From contig NZ_PDJC01000001.1 of NCBI RefSeq assembly GCF_002563675.1, positions 1,488,001-1,552,000 of the forward strand: DNA of 64,000 bases, given 5' to 3'. Shown piece after piece: positions 34,445-42,792 of this stretch (positions within the stretch are counted from its first letter, which is position 1; each line of letters starts with the position of its first letter). The stretch comes from Propionicimonas paludicola (lineage in GTDB: Bacteria; Actinomycetota; Actinomycetes; Propionibacteriales; Propionibacteriaceae). The notes under the pieces were generated by a model that saw only the letters and a list, made by a program, of their open reading frames with translations, searched no databases and was not told the DNA's origin. Position numbers and translations under genes: made by a program.

Positions 34445-35769
34445 CTGGCCCATCCAACGAACCTCCGGTGCTGCCCCAAGGCAGCCTCGGCCGCGCGTCC
34501 AAGCTGCTCAGCCTGCCGCTGGGCGCGGCCGCTCGGGCCGGTGCCGACCTGGGTCGGCGGCTGCTCGGCAGTCCGGCTGAGGAGGTGGCCGCCCGCTCCC
34601 GGCAGGCCGCGGCCGAACAGCTGTTCTCGGTGCTGGGCGAACTCAAGGGCGGCGCCATGAAGTTCGGCCAGGCGCTCAGCCTGTTCGAGGCCATGCTGCC
34701 CGAGGAGATCGCCGAGCCGTTCCGCGACCGGCTGCGGGCACTGCAGGACGCGGCGCCGCCGATGCCGGCGGCCCGGGCTCAGGCCGTCCTCAAGGCAGAG
34801 CTGGGTGCCGACTGGCGTCGGCTGCTCCCCGAACTCGATCAGCGCCCGGCGGCAGCCGCATCAATCGGCCAGGTGCATCGCGGACGGCTGGCCGACGGCA
34901 CCGAGGTGGCCGTCAAGATCCAGTACCCCGGTGCCGATGTGGCGCTGTCCAGTGACCTGCGGCAGATGCAGCGGCTGTCCGGGGTGGCCAGCACCCTGAC
35001 CGGCGGCCTGGATCTGGTCGCGCTCAGCAAGGAGCTGTCGCTGCGGGTCTCCGAGGAGGTCGACTACACCCTCGAGGCCGCCAACCAGGCGGCCATGGCC
35101 GCAGGAACCCAAGGTCATCCGCGCTATCTGGTGCCGCGGGTCCATCAGGCCACCCGCCGGGTGCTGATCAGCGACTGGATCGAGGGCCGGAAGCTGACCA
35201 GCGTGATCGGACGTCCGCAGGCCGAACGCAACCAGGCCGCCCTCGACTACGTGAGCTTCCTGTTCTCCGGCCCGGAACTGGCCGGCATCCTGCACGCCGA
35301 TCCGCACCCGGGCAACTTCCTACTCACCAGCGATGGACGCCTCGGCGTCGTCGACTTCGGGCTGGTCAGTCGGCTCCCCAACGGCCTGCCCACCTCGATG
35401 GGACGGCTGATCCGGCTGGCCGTGGCCGGCGAGGCCGAGCTGATGCGGGCCGGCCTGATCGAAGAGGGCTTCATCGGCCCCGAGGTGGACGCGGCCGAGG
35501 TGCTGGACTACCTGGCCCCGTTCGTGGAGCCGGCCCAGGTCTCGGAGTTCAGCTTCAACCGGGAGTGGGCCCGGCAGCAGTTCCAGCGCGTCCAGGACGC
35601 CATGGCCGACGGCTCGGTGGCCACCCGGATCTCGTTGCCCCCGGACTACCTGCTGATCTACCGGGTCTGGTTGGGCGGCATCGCGGTACTGGCCCAGCTG
35701 GACGTCCAGGCCGACTTCGCCAGCGTCCTGCGCGACCATCTGCCCGGCTTCTCCGACAGCCAGGCCTGA
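34441..35769 (+). CDS. ABC1/UbiB-family atypical kinase
   Basis: A 442-residue protein starting at GTG 34441 inside the stop region of the previous gene (GTGA). ABC1 motifs are in order: the KxGQ motif (GGAMKFGQALSLFE), the nucleotide-binding AAAASIGQVHRGRL, the Lys in VAVKIQYPG, the catalytic HADPHPGNFLL and metal-binding VDFGLV. These ATPases/kinases support isoprenoid-quinone or lipid metabolism in many organisms. Coupling to the ThiF/TOMM-like protein is shared with mycobacteria (Rv3196-Rv3197, from memory). Confidence 0.92.
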   Translation: MTGPSNEPPVLPQGSLGRASKLLSLPLGAAARAGADLGRRLLGSPAEEVAARSRQAAAEQLFSVLGELKGGAMKFGQALSLFEAMLPEEIAEPFRDRLRALQDAAPPMPAARAQAVLKAELGADWRRLLPELDQRPAAAASIGQVHRGRLADGTEVAVKIQYPGADVALSSDLRQMQRLSGVASTLTGGLDLVALSKELSLRVSEEVDYTLEAANQAAMAAGTQGHPRYLVPRVHQATRRVLISDWIEGRKLTSVIGRPQAERNQAALDYVSFLFSGPELAGILHADPHPGNFLLTSDGRLGVVDFGLVSRLPNGLPTSMGRLIRLAVAGEAELMRAGLIEEGFIGPEVDAAEVLDYLAPFVEPAQVSEFSFNREWARQQFQRVQDAMADGSVATRISLPPDYLLIYRVWLGGIAVLAQLDVQADFASVLRDHLPGFSDSQA

Positions 35770-35796
35770 GCCGGACGGCTGGCCCGCCTCGCTACG

Positions 35797-37635
35797 GTGG
35801 TGCGCGTGAGGATCTCCTGGAAGTGGCTCGGGCCGGTGATCGGGGCGTTGGCCCTGGCCGCTGTGCTCGGCGCGGGCTGGTGGTGGCAGGGCCAGTTCCA
35901 GGACGCGGCCAGCGCCGGGAAGAGGGCCGCCAGCGCCGGAGTGGACGCCTTGGCGACGTTCGACGCACCCCGGGCCAAGGACCAGTTCACCGTGGCCGGC
36001 CAGGAGTTCCGCAGAGCGCGAGGGTTGCTCGGCCCGGACTGGCTCCGGGGCGTCCCGTGGGCCGGCCCTCAGGTGGCCGCCGCCGCACAACTCACCGAGA
36101 TCGGTGACACCGGATCCACGGCCGGCGCGCAGCTGGCCGACCTGCTCGTCCGGATCGGCGACTCGGGTGACACCAACCGGCTACGCACCATCGCCGGCCT
36201 CGCCCCGACCCACCTGGAGCCGGCGCTGGGCGACCTGGCCGAGGTCGGGCAGCGAGTCGACGGTCTGTCCACCGACGGCCTGGTGCCACCGCTGGCCGAT
36301 GCCATCACCGCGCTGAAGTCCCTGGTGGCGTCCCATCAGGGCATCTTCGACGCGGCCGGACCGGCCCGGGACCTGGTGCACTACCTGTTCGGTAGCCAGC
36401 ATCAGTTCGTCCTGCTCTCCCAGAACAGCGCCGAGCTTCGTCCGGTCGGCGGCTTCGTCGGCACCTACGGCCTGGTCACCATCGGCCCGGACGGGTTCCG
36501 CCTGGACAAGTACCAGGGCATCTACCGGCTCCCCTCCGACACCCTGAACCTTGAGGCGCCGGCCGGTGCGCGGATGACCAAACAGCTGCGGTTCCGCGAC
36601 GCCAACTGGTGGATCGACCTGCCGACCAGCGCCCGGCAGCTGCTCCAGCTGTGGGACTCGATGAAGCAGCCGAAGGTGGACGGCCTGGTCGCCATCGACG
36701 TCGTCACCCTCAAGGAACTCCTCACCGTCTTCGGCCCGGTGCAGCTACCCGGCACCAGCGAGAAGCTGACCGCGGACAACGCCGTGCAGCGGCTCACCGA
36801 GTTCGTCGAGTTCGACCGGGCCTCCGAAGGCCGCGTGGCCAAGGCCGAAGGGCTGGTGCCCCTGGTCAAGGCCATGCTCGAGCGGATCGAGAAGGTGCCG
36901 GCCGACCGCGTCCAGCCACTGCTGAAGGTGATCCTCGAACTCACCGCTGAGAAGCACATTCAGCTGTTCAGCACCGACCCCACCGCTCAAACTGCGCTGG
37001 TCGACCTGGCCCTGGGTGGGGCGATCAACCCGCCGGCCGACACCACCGATCTGCTGGTGTCCAGCAACGCCATGGTGCGGGCCAGCAAGTCCAACCTCGG
37101 GGTGAGCAAGGCCATGGACTACCAGGTCACCCTTGCCGCCGATGGCTCGGCCGACACCCGACTGCGGCTGGACTTCGCCAAGACCACCGCGGTCTACCCC
37201 GGGCTGCCCACCCAGCTGTTCAGCGACTACCTGCGGGTCTACCGGTCCCCCGGCACTCAGCTGACTTCGGAGGGCTCCGGCTTCGTCGATCGCCCCGAGG
37301 ACGGACGTCCGGTCTTCGCGACCTCCTTCGAGCTGGCCCCCGGCGCGAAGCAATCCGTGCAACTGCAGACGCGGGTCGAGAAGGCCCTCACTCCGGCTCC
37401 GGACGGCAACACCGCCCGCTATCGACTGCTGGTGGTTCGCCAGGCCGATCTGGCCGAGACGGCGTTCCGACTGAAGGTGCAGGCGCCCGACGGCTGGCGG
37501 TTCAGCTCGGGGACGGCCACCTGGCGTCCCGGCGGCGGCGACCCGGTTGCCGTGACGGTGAACGGCGCCACAGCCAGCCTGAAGTCCGACCTCAAGCGAG
37601 ACCTGATCGTCGACCTCGAACTCACCAAGGGCTAG
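35797..37635 (+). CDS. DUF4012 membrane-anchored surface protein
   Basis: A 612-residue protein with GTG start at 35797 (35806 also possible). A single N-terminal helix (PVIGALALAAVLGAGWWW) anchors a large extracytoplasmic part. The core DUF4012 motif is visible around residue 205: LLSQNSAELRPVGGFVGTYG. The rest includes SMKQPKVDGLVAIDVVTLKE, also typical of the family. The function is unproven; the family is often found near polysaccharide or cell-wall genes. It occupies the place where whiB7 lies in mycobacteria. It overlaps the convergent uvrD2 gene by 4 nt. Confidence 0.88.
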   Translation: MVRVRISWKWLGPVIGALALAAVLGAGWWWQGQFQDAASAGKRAASAGVDALATFDAPRAKDQFTVAGQEFRRARGLLGPDWLRGVPWAGPQVAAAAQLTEIGDTGSTAGAQLADLLVRIGDSGDTNRLRTIAGLAPTHLEPALGDLAEVGQRVDGLSTDGLVPPLADAITALKSLVASHQGIFDAAGPARDLVHYLFGSQHQFVLLSQNSAELRPVGGFVGTYGLVTIGPDGFRLDKYQGIYRLPSDTLNLEAPAGARMTKQLRFRDANWWIDLPTSARQLLQLWDSMKQPKVDGLVAIDVVTLKELLTVFGPVQLPGTSEKLTADNAVQRLTEFVEFDRASEGRVAKAEGLVPLVKAMLERIEKVPADRVQPLLKVILELTAEKHIQLFSTDPTAQTALVDLALGGAINPPADTTDLLVSSNAMVRASKSNLGVSKAMDYQVTLAADGSADTRLRLDFAKTTAVYPGLPTQLFSDYLRVYRSPGTQLTSEGSGFVDRPEDGRPVFATSFELAPGAKQSVQLQTRVEKALTPAPDGNTARYRLLVVRQADLAETAFRLKVQAPDGWRFSSGTATWRPGGGDPVAVTVNGATASLKSDLKRDLIVDLELTKG

Positions 37636-39713
37636 CTGCGGTTGGCGATCAGCGCCAGCAAGTCGGCCGCATAGGACTCCAACTTGGCCTTGCCGACTCC
37701 CGGAATCGCGAGCAGCGCCTGCTCGTCGCGGGGCAACTGCTCGGCGATCGCCAGCAAGGTGGCGTCGGTGAAGATGCAGTAGGCCGGCAATGATCGCTTC
37801 GCCGCCACGGCACTGCGCCAGCCGGTCAGCTCCTCGTAGAGCGCCTCGTCGAAATCGACCGCGCAGCTCAGGTGCCGCGACAACTTACGCTCGGCCCCGG
37901 TGCTCAGCGCGCCGCCGCAGACCCGGCAGCGAGCACTCATCTCGGTCTTCGGCTTGACGCGACGGGCCGGTCGCGCACCGACGTTGCGGGACGCCGCCGC
38001 GGTGAGCCCGTTGAGGAACCGGGACGGCTGGCGCACGCCGCCATTGCGGAACCGCGACCAGGTGATCAGCAGCCCACGACGAGCCCGGGTGATCCCGACG
38101 TAGAAGAGCCGGGCCTCCTCCTGCAGCTGTTCGGGCCCGGCCGCCTGAGCCAGCGGCAGCGTCCCCTCCTGCACTCCGACCAGGGCCACCGAATGCCACT
38201 CCAGGCCCTTTGCCCCGTGCAGGGTGGACAAGGTGACCCCGTCGGCGGCCAGCGGATGCTCGGCCTGGGCCCGCTCGGAGAGCTCGGTCATCAGGCCGGC
38301 CAGGTCGGCGTTGCCAGCGGCCACCAGTTCCTCGGCCAGCGCCAGCACGGCTGCCAGGGACTCCCAGCGCTCCCGCACCCGGCCCTGCCCGGACGGGGCC
38401 TGGTCGGTCCAGCCGGTGGCATTCAGCACCGCCCGGCAGGCGGTCAGGGCGTCGGCGGCCGGCTCCTTGCGGGCCCGGTCGGCCAGCGCGGAGATCACCT
38501 GGCGCACCTCGGGCCGGTCGAAGAAGCCTTCCCCACCGCGGACGGTGAACGGCACCCCTGCCTGAGTCAGCGCAGCCTCATAGGCCGGCGACTGGGCGTG
38601 CACCCGATACAGCACGGCGAGCTCACGCCAGGGCACTCCCTCCTCGTGCCGCGCCACCAGCCAGGAGGTCACGGCCGCGACCTCGTCCGCCTCACTGGAG
38701 CAGCCCACGAAGCGGGGTTCGGGGCCGGGACCGGCTTGCGACTCCAGAGTGACCGCCGCGATCCGCGAGCTCACCGAGAGCTGGTTGGCCAACTTCACCA
38801 CCGGCTCGCTGGAGCGGTAGTCGCGGACCAGCCGGATCACGGCGGCACCGGGATGCCGGACGCTGAAGCCGGTCAGGTAGCCCGGCGTCGCCCCGGCGAA
38901 GGAGTGGATGGTCTGAGCCGGGTCGCCGACCACACAGTGGTCGCTCCCCTCGCCCCACCACAGGTCGAGCAGGCTTTGCTGCAGCGGGCTGACGTCCTGA
39001 TACTCGTCGACCAGAAGATGGCGGTAGGTGTTGCGCACTTGCTCGGCGATGTCGGCGTTGTCGCTGAGCAGGGCCACGGTGCACAGCAGGATGTCGTCGA
39101 AGTCGATCACGCCGCGCTCGGTCTTCACCTGCTCGTAGCGGCCGAGGACCTTGGCCACCGTGGCCGGATCCATCCCGGAGACTTCCCGCCCGGCACCGGC
39201 CGCCAGCTGCGGATAGTCGGCGGCCAGCACGTTGGACACCTTGGCCCAGGACACTTCGCTGACCAGGTCGCGCAGGGTCGCGGTGTCCGGGTTGGGTAGC
39301 CGCAGGCGCCGGACGGCGTCGGCCACCATCCCCAGCCGCTCGGTGCTGACCGGCGGCAGCTCGCTTCCATAGGCCTTCGGCCAGAAGTACTGGGCTTGGC
39401 GCAGCGCCGCGGAGTGGAACGTCCGGGCCTGGACGGCCGGGATGCCGAGGCCGCGCAGCCGGGAGCGGAGTTCACCGGCGGCCCGGGTGGTGAAGGTCAC
39501 GGCCAGCACGGCGGACGCCTGGAAGTGGCCGCTGGCCACGCCGTACCCGATCCGATGGGTCAGCGCCCTGGTCTTTCCGGTTCCGGCCCCGGCGATCACG
39601 ACCAGCGGCTGACCGAAGGTGGTTGCCACCGCCCGCTGTTCAGGGTCGAGACCACTCAGCAACGTTTCCGGATCGGCTAACACGCCTGCCACTGTAGGCA
39701 ATCGGGACGACAT
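37632..39713 (-). CDS. uvrD2: UvrD2-type superfamily 1 DNA helicase with HRDC domain
   Basis: A 693-residue 3'-5' DNA helicase; ATG 39711-39713 was chosen. Walker A (AGAGTGKT) is at residues 41-48. SF1 motifs LLVDEYQDVSPLQ, VVGDPAQTIHSFAG and TLSTLHGAKGLEW follow. The C-terminus carries a zinc motif (CRVC, 14 residues, then HLSC) and an HRDC domain (AIPGVGKAKLESY). This matches mycobacterial UvrD2. The third Cys of the usual tetracysteine motif is His here. It is divergent from recC with only 34 nt between starts. Confidence 0.93.
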   Translation of the reverse strand: MSSRLPTVAGVLADPETLLSGLDPEQRAVATTFGQPLVVIAGAGTGKTRALTHRIGYGVASGHFQASAVLAVTFTTRAAGELRSRLRGLGIPAVQARTFHSAALRQAQYFWPKAYGSELPPVSTERLGMVADAVRRLRLPNPDTATLRDLVSEVSWAKVSNVLAADYPQLAAGAGREVSGMDPATVAKVLGRYEQVKTERGVIDFDDILLCTVALLSDNADIAEQVRNTYRHLLVDEYQDVSPLQQSLLDLWWGEGSDHCVVGDPAQTIHSFAGATPGYLTGFSVRHPGAAVIRLVRDYRSSEPVVKLANQLSVSSRIAAVTLESQAGPGPEPRFVGCSSEADEVAAVTSWLVARHEEGVPWRELAVLYRVHAQSPAYEAALTQAGVPFTVRGGEGFFDRPEVRQVISALADRARKEPAADALTACRAVLNATGWTDQAPSGQGRVRERWESLAAVLALAEELVAAGNADLAGLMTELSERAQAEHPLAADGVTLSTLHGAKGLEWHSVALVGVQEGTLPLAQAAGPEQLQEEARLFYVGITRARRGLLITWSRFRNGGVRQPSRFLNGLTAAASRNVGARPARRVKPKTEMSARCRVCGGALSTGAERKLSRHLSCAVDFDEALYEELTGWRSAVAAKRSLPAYCIFTDATLLAIAEQLPRDEQALLAIPGVGKAKLESYAADLLALIANRS

Positions 39714-39747
39714 TTCGTCGGTCCGGCCCCCTAGGGTGAGCTTCATC

Positions 39748-42700
39748 ATGCGGATCCACCACTTGCCGACGGCCGAAGCCCTGGCGGCTCGGCTCGGCGA
39801 GCTGTGGTCCGGCCCGCGCTTGGATCCGTTCGCTTTCGACCTGGCCGTAGTGCCCGGAGCGGGCTTCCAGCGGTGGATCTCGCAGCAGCTGTCGCTGTAC
39901 GGCGCCGACCCGGGCATCTGCGCGGGCGTCGAGTTCGCCAGCTGGGCCGCCCTCGAGCGTCGGATCCTCCCCGATGACCCGTGGCGACCGGAGAAGCTGG
40001 CCTGGACCATCCAGTCGCTGGTCGACGGGGAGGCTGCCGAAGACCCGGCGCTGGCGGTGCTGCGCCGCCACCTGGACGCCGCGCCGGAGCACTACTCGGC
40101 CTGCCGGCGGATCGCCTTCCAGTTCGCGGGTTACCTGCGGCATCGTCCGGCGCTGATCGGCGGCTGGCTCGCCGGCGGCGACAGCGACGAGGCCGGCGAA
40201 CCACTGCGGGAGGACGCCTGGCAGGCGCATCTCTGCCGCCTGCTCGGCCAGGCCACTGGCGTCGATCCGCTCCAGTGGCGCGGCGAGGCCCTGACCCGAC
40301 TCTCCGACGGTCCGGCTCCCGGCCTGCCCCGGCGGATCGCCGTGCTGGCCCCGATTCCGCTCGACCCGGCCGCGGACGAACTGCTGACCGCTCTCGGCAA
40401 CCACCATGAGGTGGATCTGCTGCTGCTCACCCCCGAGGCCGACTCGGCCGCCGGTGACCACCTGCTCGGTCGGCTGCAGAGCCACCTGGCCGGCGCTGCC
40501 GGGACGTCCATGCCGTTGCCGGCCGGCGACGCCTCGGTGCAGGTGCATCTGTCCCACGGCCCCGATCGGCAGGTCGAGGTGCTGCGGGAGGTGCTCACCG
40601 CCACCTTCGCCGCCGATCCCGGGCTGGAGCCGCGGGACGTGGCGGTGCTCACTCCCACCCCGGACCTGTTCGCTCCGCTGATCGGTGCCGCGTTCGCCGT
40701 CCCCGACCATCCGGCGCATCGGTTCCGGGTCCAGCTGGCGGACCGCTCGGTCAGCCAGGTGAACCCGCTGGCCGGGCTGCTGCTGGACCTGCTGCAGCTG
40801 CCCGACTCGCGCGCCGAGGCGTCCACTGTGCTTGAACTGGCGCTGCGTCCGGCGGTGGCCCGCAAGTTCGGGCTGGCCGCCGATCGGCGCGACCGGCTGG
40901 TCGAACTCGTCGAGTCCTCCGGCATCCGCTGGGGCTTGTCGGCACGGCATAGGGAGCGCTTCGGCCTGGTCGGCTTCGAGCAGAACACGTGGTTCGCCGG
41001 GCTGCAGCGGATGCTGCTCGGCGTGGCCCTGGACGAGTCCGGCCTGGTCACGGCCAAGACCGTCCTGCCACTGGACGACGTCGAGTCCACCGACGTCGAG
41101 CTGATCGGTGCACTCACCGAACTGATCGGACGGATCGTCCGGGTGGTCGACACCTTCGGCCAGCCGGCCTCGGTGGCCGAGTGGGTGGAGCGTTGTCGGG
41201 CGGCCATCGGCTCGCTGGCAGCCCCGTCCGCCGCCGACGAGTGGCAGCTGGCCGACCTGTGGTCCGGCCTGGCCCGACTCAGCGGATCGGCCGGCCCCGG
41301 ACCGGTCGGACGCGGCGACTTCCGCCGGGTGGTGGAGCACGAGTTCACCAACACCCGAGCCCGAGCCACCTTCGGCAACGGCTCGCTGATCGTGGCCGGG
41401 TTGGAGTCGCTGCGGCACGTCCCACACCGGGTCGTGGTGCTGCTGGGCTGGGACGCCGAGCACTATCCGCGCAGTGCCCCGCGCGACGGCGACAACCTGC
41501 TGCGACGGCATCCACAGCCCACCGACCCGGACCCGGCCGCCTTCGACCGGCAGGTGCTGCACGACGCCGTCCAGGCCGCCCGGCAGCAGCTGATCGTGAT
41601 CTGCCGGGCTCGCAGCGAGGCCACCAATGAGCAGGTGCCGCTGGCCGGACCGGTGCTCGACCTGCTGGCCGCAGTGGACGACGTGGCCGCCACCGGCACC
41701 GGCGTCCGGGCCAGCGAGGCGATCAGCATCCAGCACCCGCTGCAGCCCCACGATCCGGCCTACTTCGGCGCCGACCCGTCTCGATCCCGGCTGGTCAGCG
41801 CCGACCGGAACGCCTATCGCGCCGCTCTGGCCGGCCAGGAGCAGCCGCTGACCAGCACCCGTGGACGGTTCCAGCTCGACCCGTTGCCGCCGCTCAGCCT
41901 CGACCAGGGAGTCAGCCTGGACGAGCTCACCGGCTTCTTCGCCCACCCGACCCGAGCGCTGCTGCGGGTCCGGGCCGGGCTCAGCCTGGGTGACCGACCG
42001 CAGGCCGGGGACGACCTGCCGATCGAGCCCGATCACCTGGCCCGCTGGCAGGTCGGCAACCGGGTGTTGCAGCGACTGCGCGACGGCCAGCCGTTCGAGG
42101 CCGTCCAGCGGGCCGAATGGCTGCGTGGTGAGGTGCCGCCGTTCGAGCTGGGCAGCCGCGAGCTGCACTCGGTGCTTGAGCAGGCCGGCTCGACGGTGGC
42201 CGTACTGCCCGCCAAACTGGGCGAGCCGACCCTGCATGAGATTGCCTTGGCCGTGCCGGTCGGCGACCGGCTCGTCCCGCTGTCGGGACGGGTGGTCAGC
42301 CACGGCAACGAGCTGCTCGGTGTGGAGTTCTCCAGCCTGCAGGCCCGGCACCGGCTGGTGGCCTGGCTGCGGCTGCTCTGCCTGGCCGCGGCCGAACCGG
42401 GACCGTGGCGGGCCCGCGTGATCGGCAAGGGCCGCCGAGCCGCCTACCAGGCCCCGGCACCCGAGATCGCCCTCGAACTGCTCGGCCGCTACCTCGAGCT
42501 CTACCAGCTGGGCCTGAGCCGTCCGCTTCCGGCCCTGCCGAGGCTCGGTGCGCAGTGGGCCGGCTATCTGGTCTCGGGACGCAATCCGCACGAGGTGCCC
42601 GACTCCGCCTATCGGACCAACTGGGAGTACGACCAGGATGCTGCCTGGAACGCCTTCTTCAGCTACCCGTCGGTGCTGAGCGTCGAGCGTGAGGTGGAGA

Positions 42701-42792
42701 TCCCCGGTGCCGATCCGGCCGAACCCCGGCTGCTGGGTGCCCTGGCCGATGCGATCTGGACGCCGATCCTGGCCGGGGAGGTGGCGCCATGA
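39748..42792 (+). CDS. recC: Exodeoxyribonuclease V subunit gamma (RecC)
   Basis: A 1014-residue protein starting at ATG 39748. The N-terminus (VVPGAGFQRWISQQLSLYG) and DVAVLTPTPDLFAPLIGAAF match RecC, an inactivated SF1 helicase that recognises Chi and splits the strands. It has the RecC C-terminal nuclease-like fold without catalytic residues (ISAFEE-type positions lost). It is the first gene of recC-recB-recD, each overlapping the next by 4 nt. Somewhat shorter than E. coli RecC, as usual in actinobacteria. Confidence 0.93.
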   Translation: MRIHHLPTAEALAARLGELWSGPRLDPFAFDLAVVPGAGFQRWISQQLSLYGADPGICAGVEFASWAALERRILPDDPWRPEKLAWTIQSLVDGEAAEDPALAVLRRHLDAAPEHYSACRRIAFQFAGYLRHRPALIGGWLAGGDSDEAGEPLREDAWQAHLCRLLGQATGVDPLQWRGEALTRLSDGPAPGLPRRIAVLAPIPLDPAADELLTALGNHHEVDLLLLTPEADSAAGDHLLGRLQSHLAGAAGTSMPLPAGDASVQVHLSHGPDRQVEVLREVLTATFAADPGLEPRDVAVLTPTPDLFAPLIGAAFAVPDHPAHRFRVQLADRSVSQVNPLAGLLLDLLQLPDSRAEASTVLELALRPAVARKFGLAADRRDRLVELVESSGIRWGLSARHRERFGLVGFEQNTWFAGLQRMLLGVALDESGLVTAKTVLPLDDVESTDVELIGALTELIGRIVRVVDTFGQPASVAEWVERCRAAIGSLAAPSAADEWQLADLWSGLARLSGSAGPGPVGRGDFRRVVEHEFTNTRARATFGNGSLIVAGLESLRHVPHRVVVLLGWDAEHYPRSAPRDGDNLLRRHPQPTDPDPAAFDRQVLHDAVQAARQQLIVICRARSEATNEQVPLAGPVLDLLAAVDDVAATGTGVRASEAISIQHPLQPHDPAYFGADPSRSRLVSADRNAYRAALAGQEQPLTSTRGRFQLDPLPPLSLDQGVSLDELTGFFAHPTRALLRVRAGLSLGDRPQAGDDLPIEPDHLARWQVGNRVLQRLRDGQPFEAVQRAEWLRGEVPPFELGSRELHSVLEQAGSTVAVLPAKLGEPTLHEIALAVPVGDRLVPLSGRVVSHGNELLGVEFSSLQARHRLVAWLRLLCLAAAEPGPWRARVIGKGRRAAYQAPAPEIALELLGRYLELYQLGLSRPLPALPRLGAQWAGYLVSGRNPHEVPDSAYRTNWEYDQDAAWNAFFSYPSVLSVEREVEIPGADPAEPRLLGALADAIWTPILAGEVAP

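Noticed and set aside
39640-42591. 983-codon open frame antisense to recC (and similar long frames opposite the M16, UPF0182, recB, recD and adn genes)
   Set aside because: High G/C third positions keep antisense frames open. Their translations are low-complexity, rich in Q, H, G and R, and match no family, while the opposite strand encodes clear enzymes.
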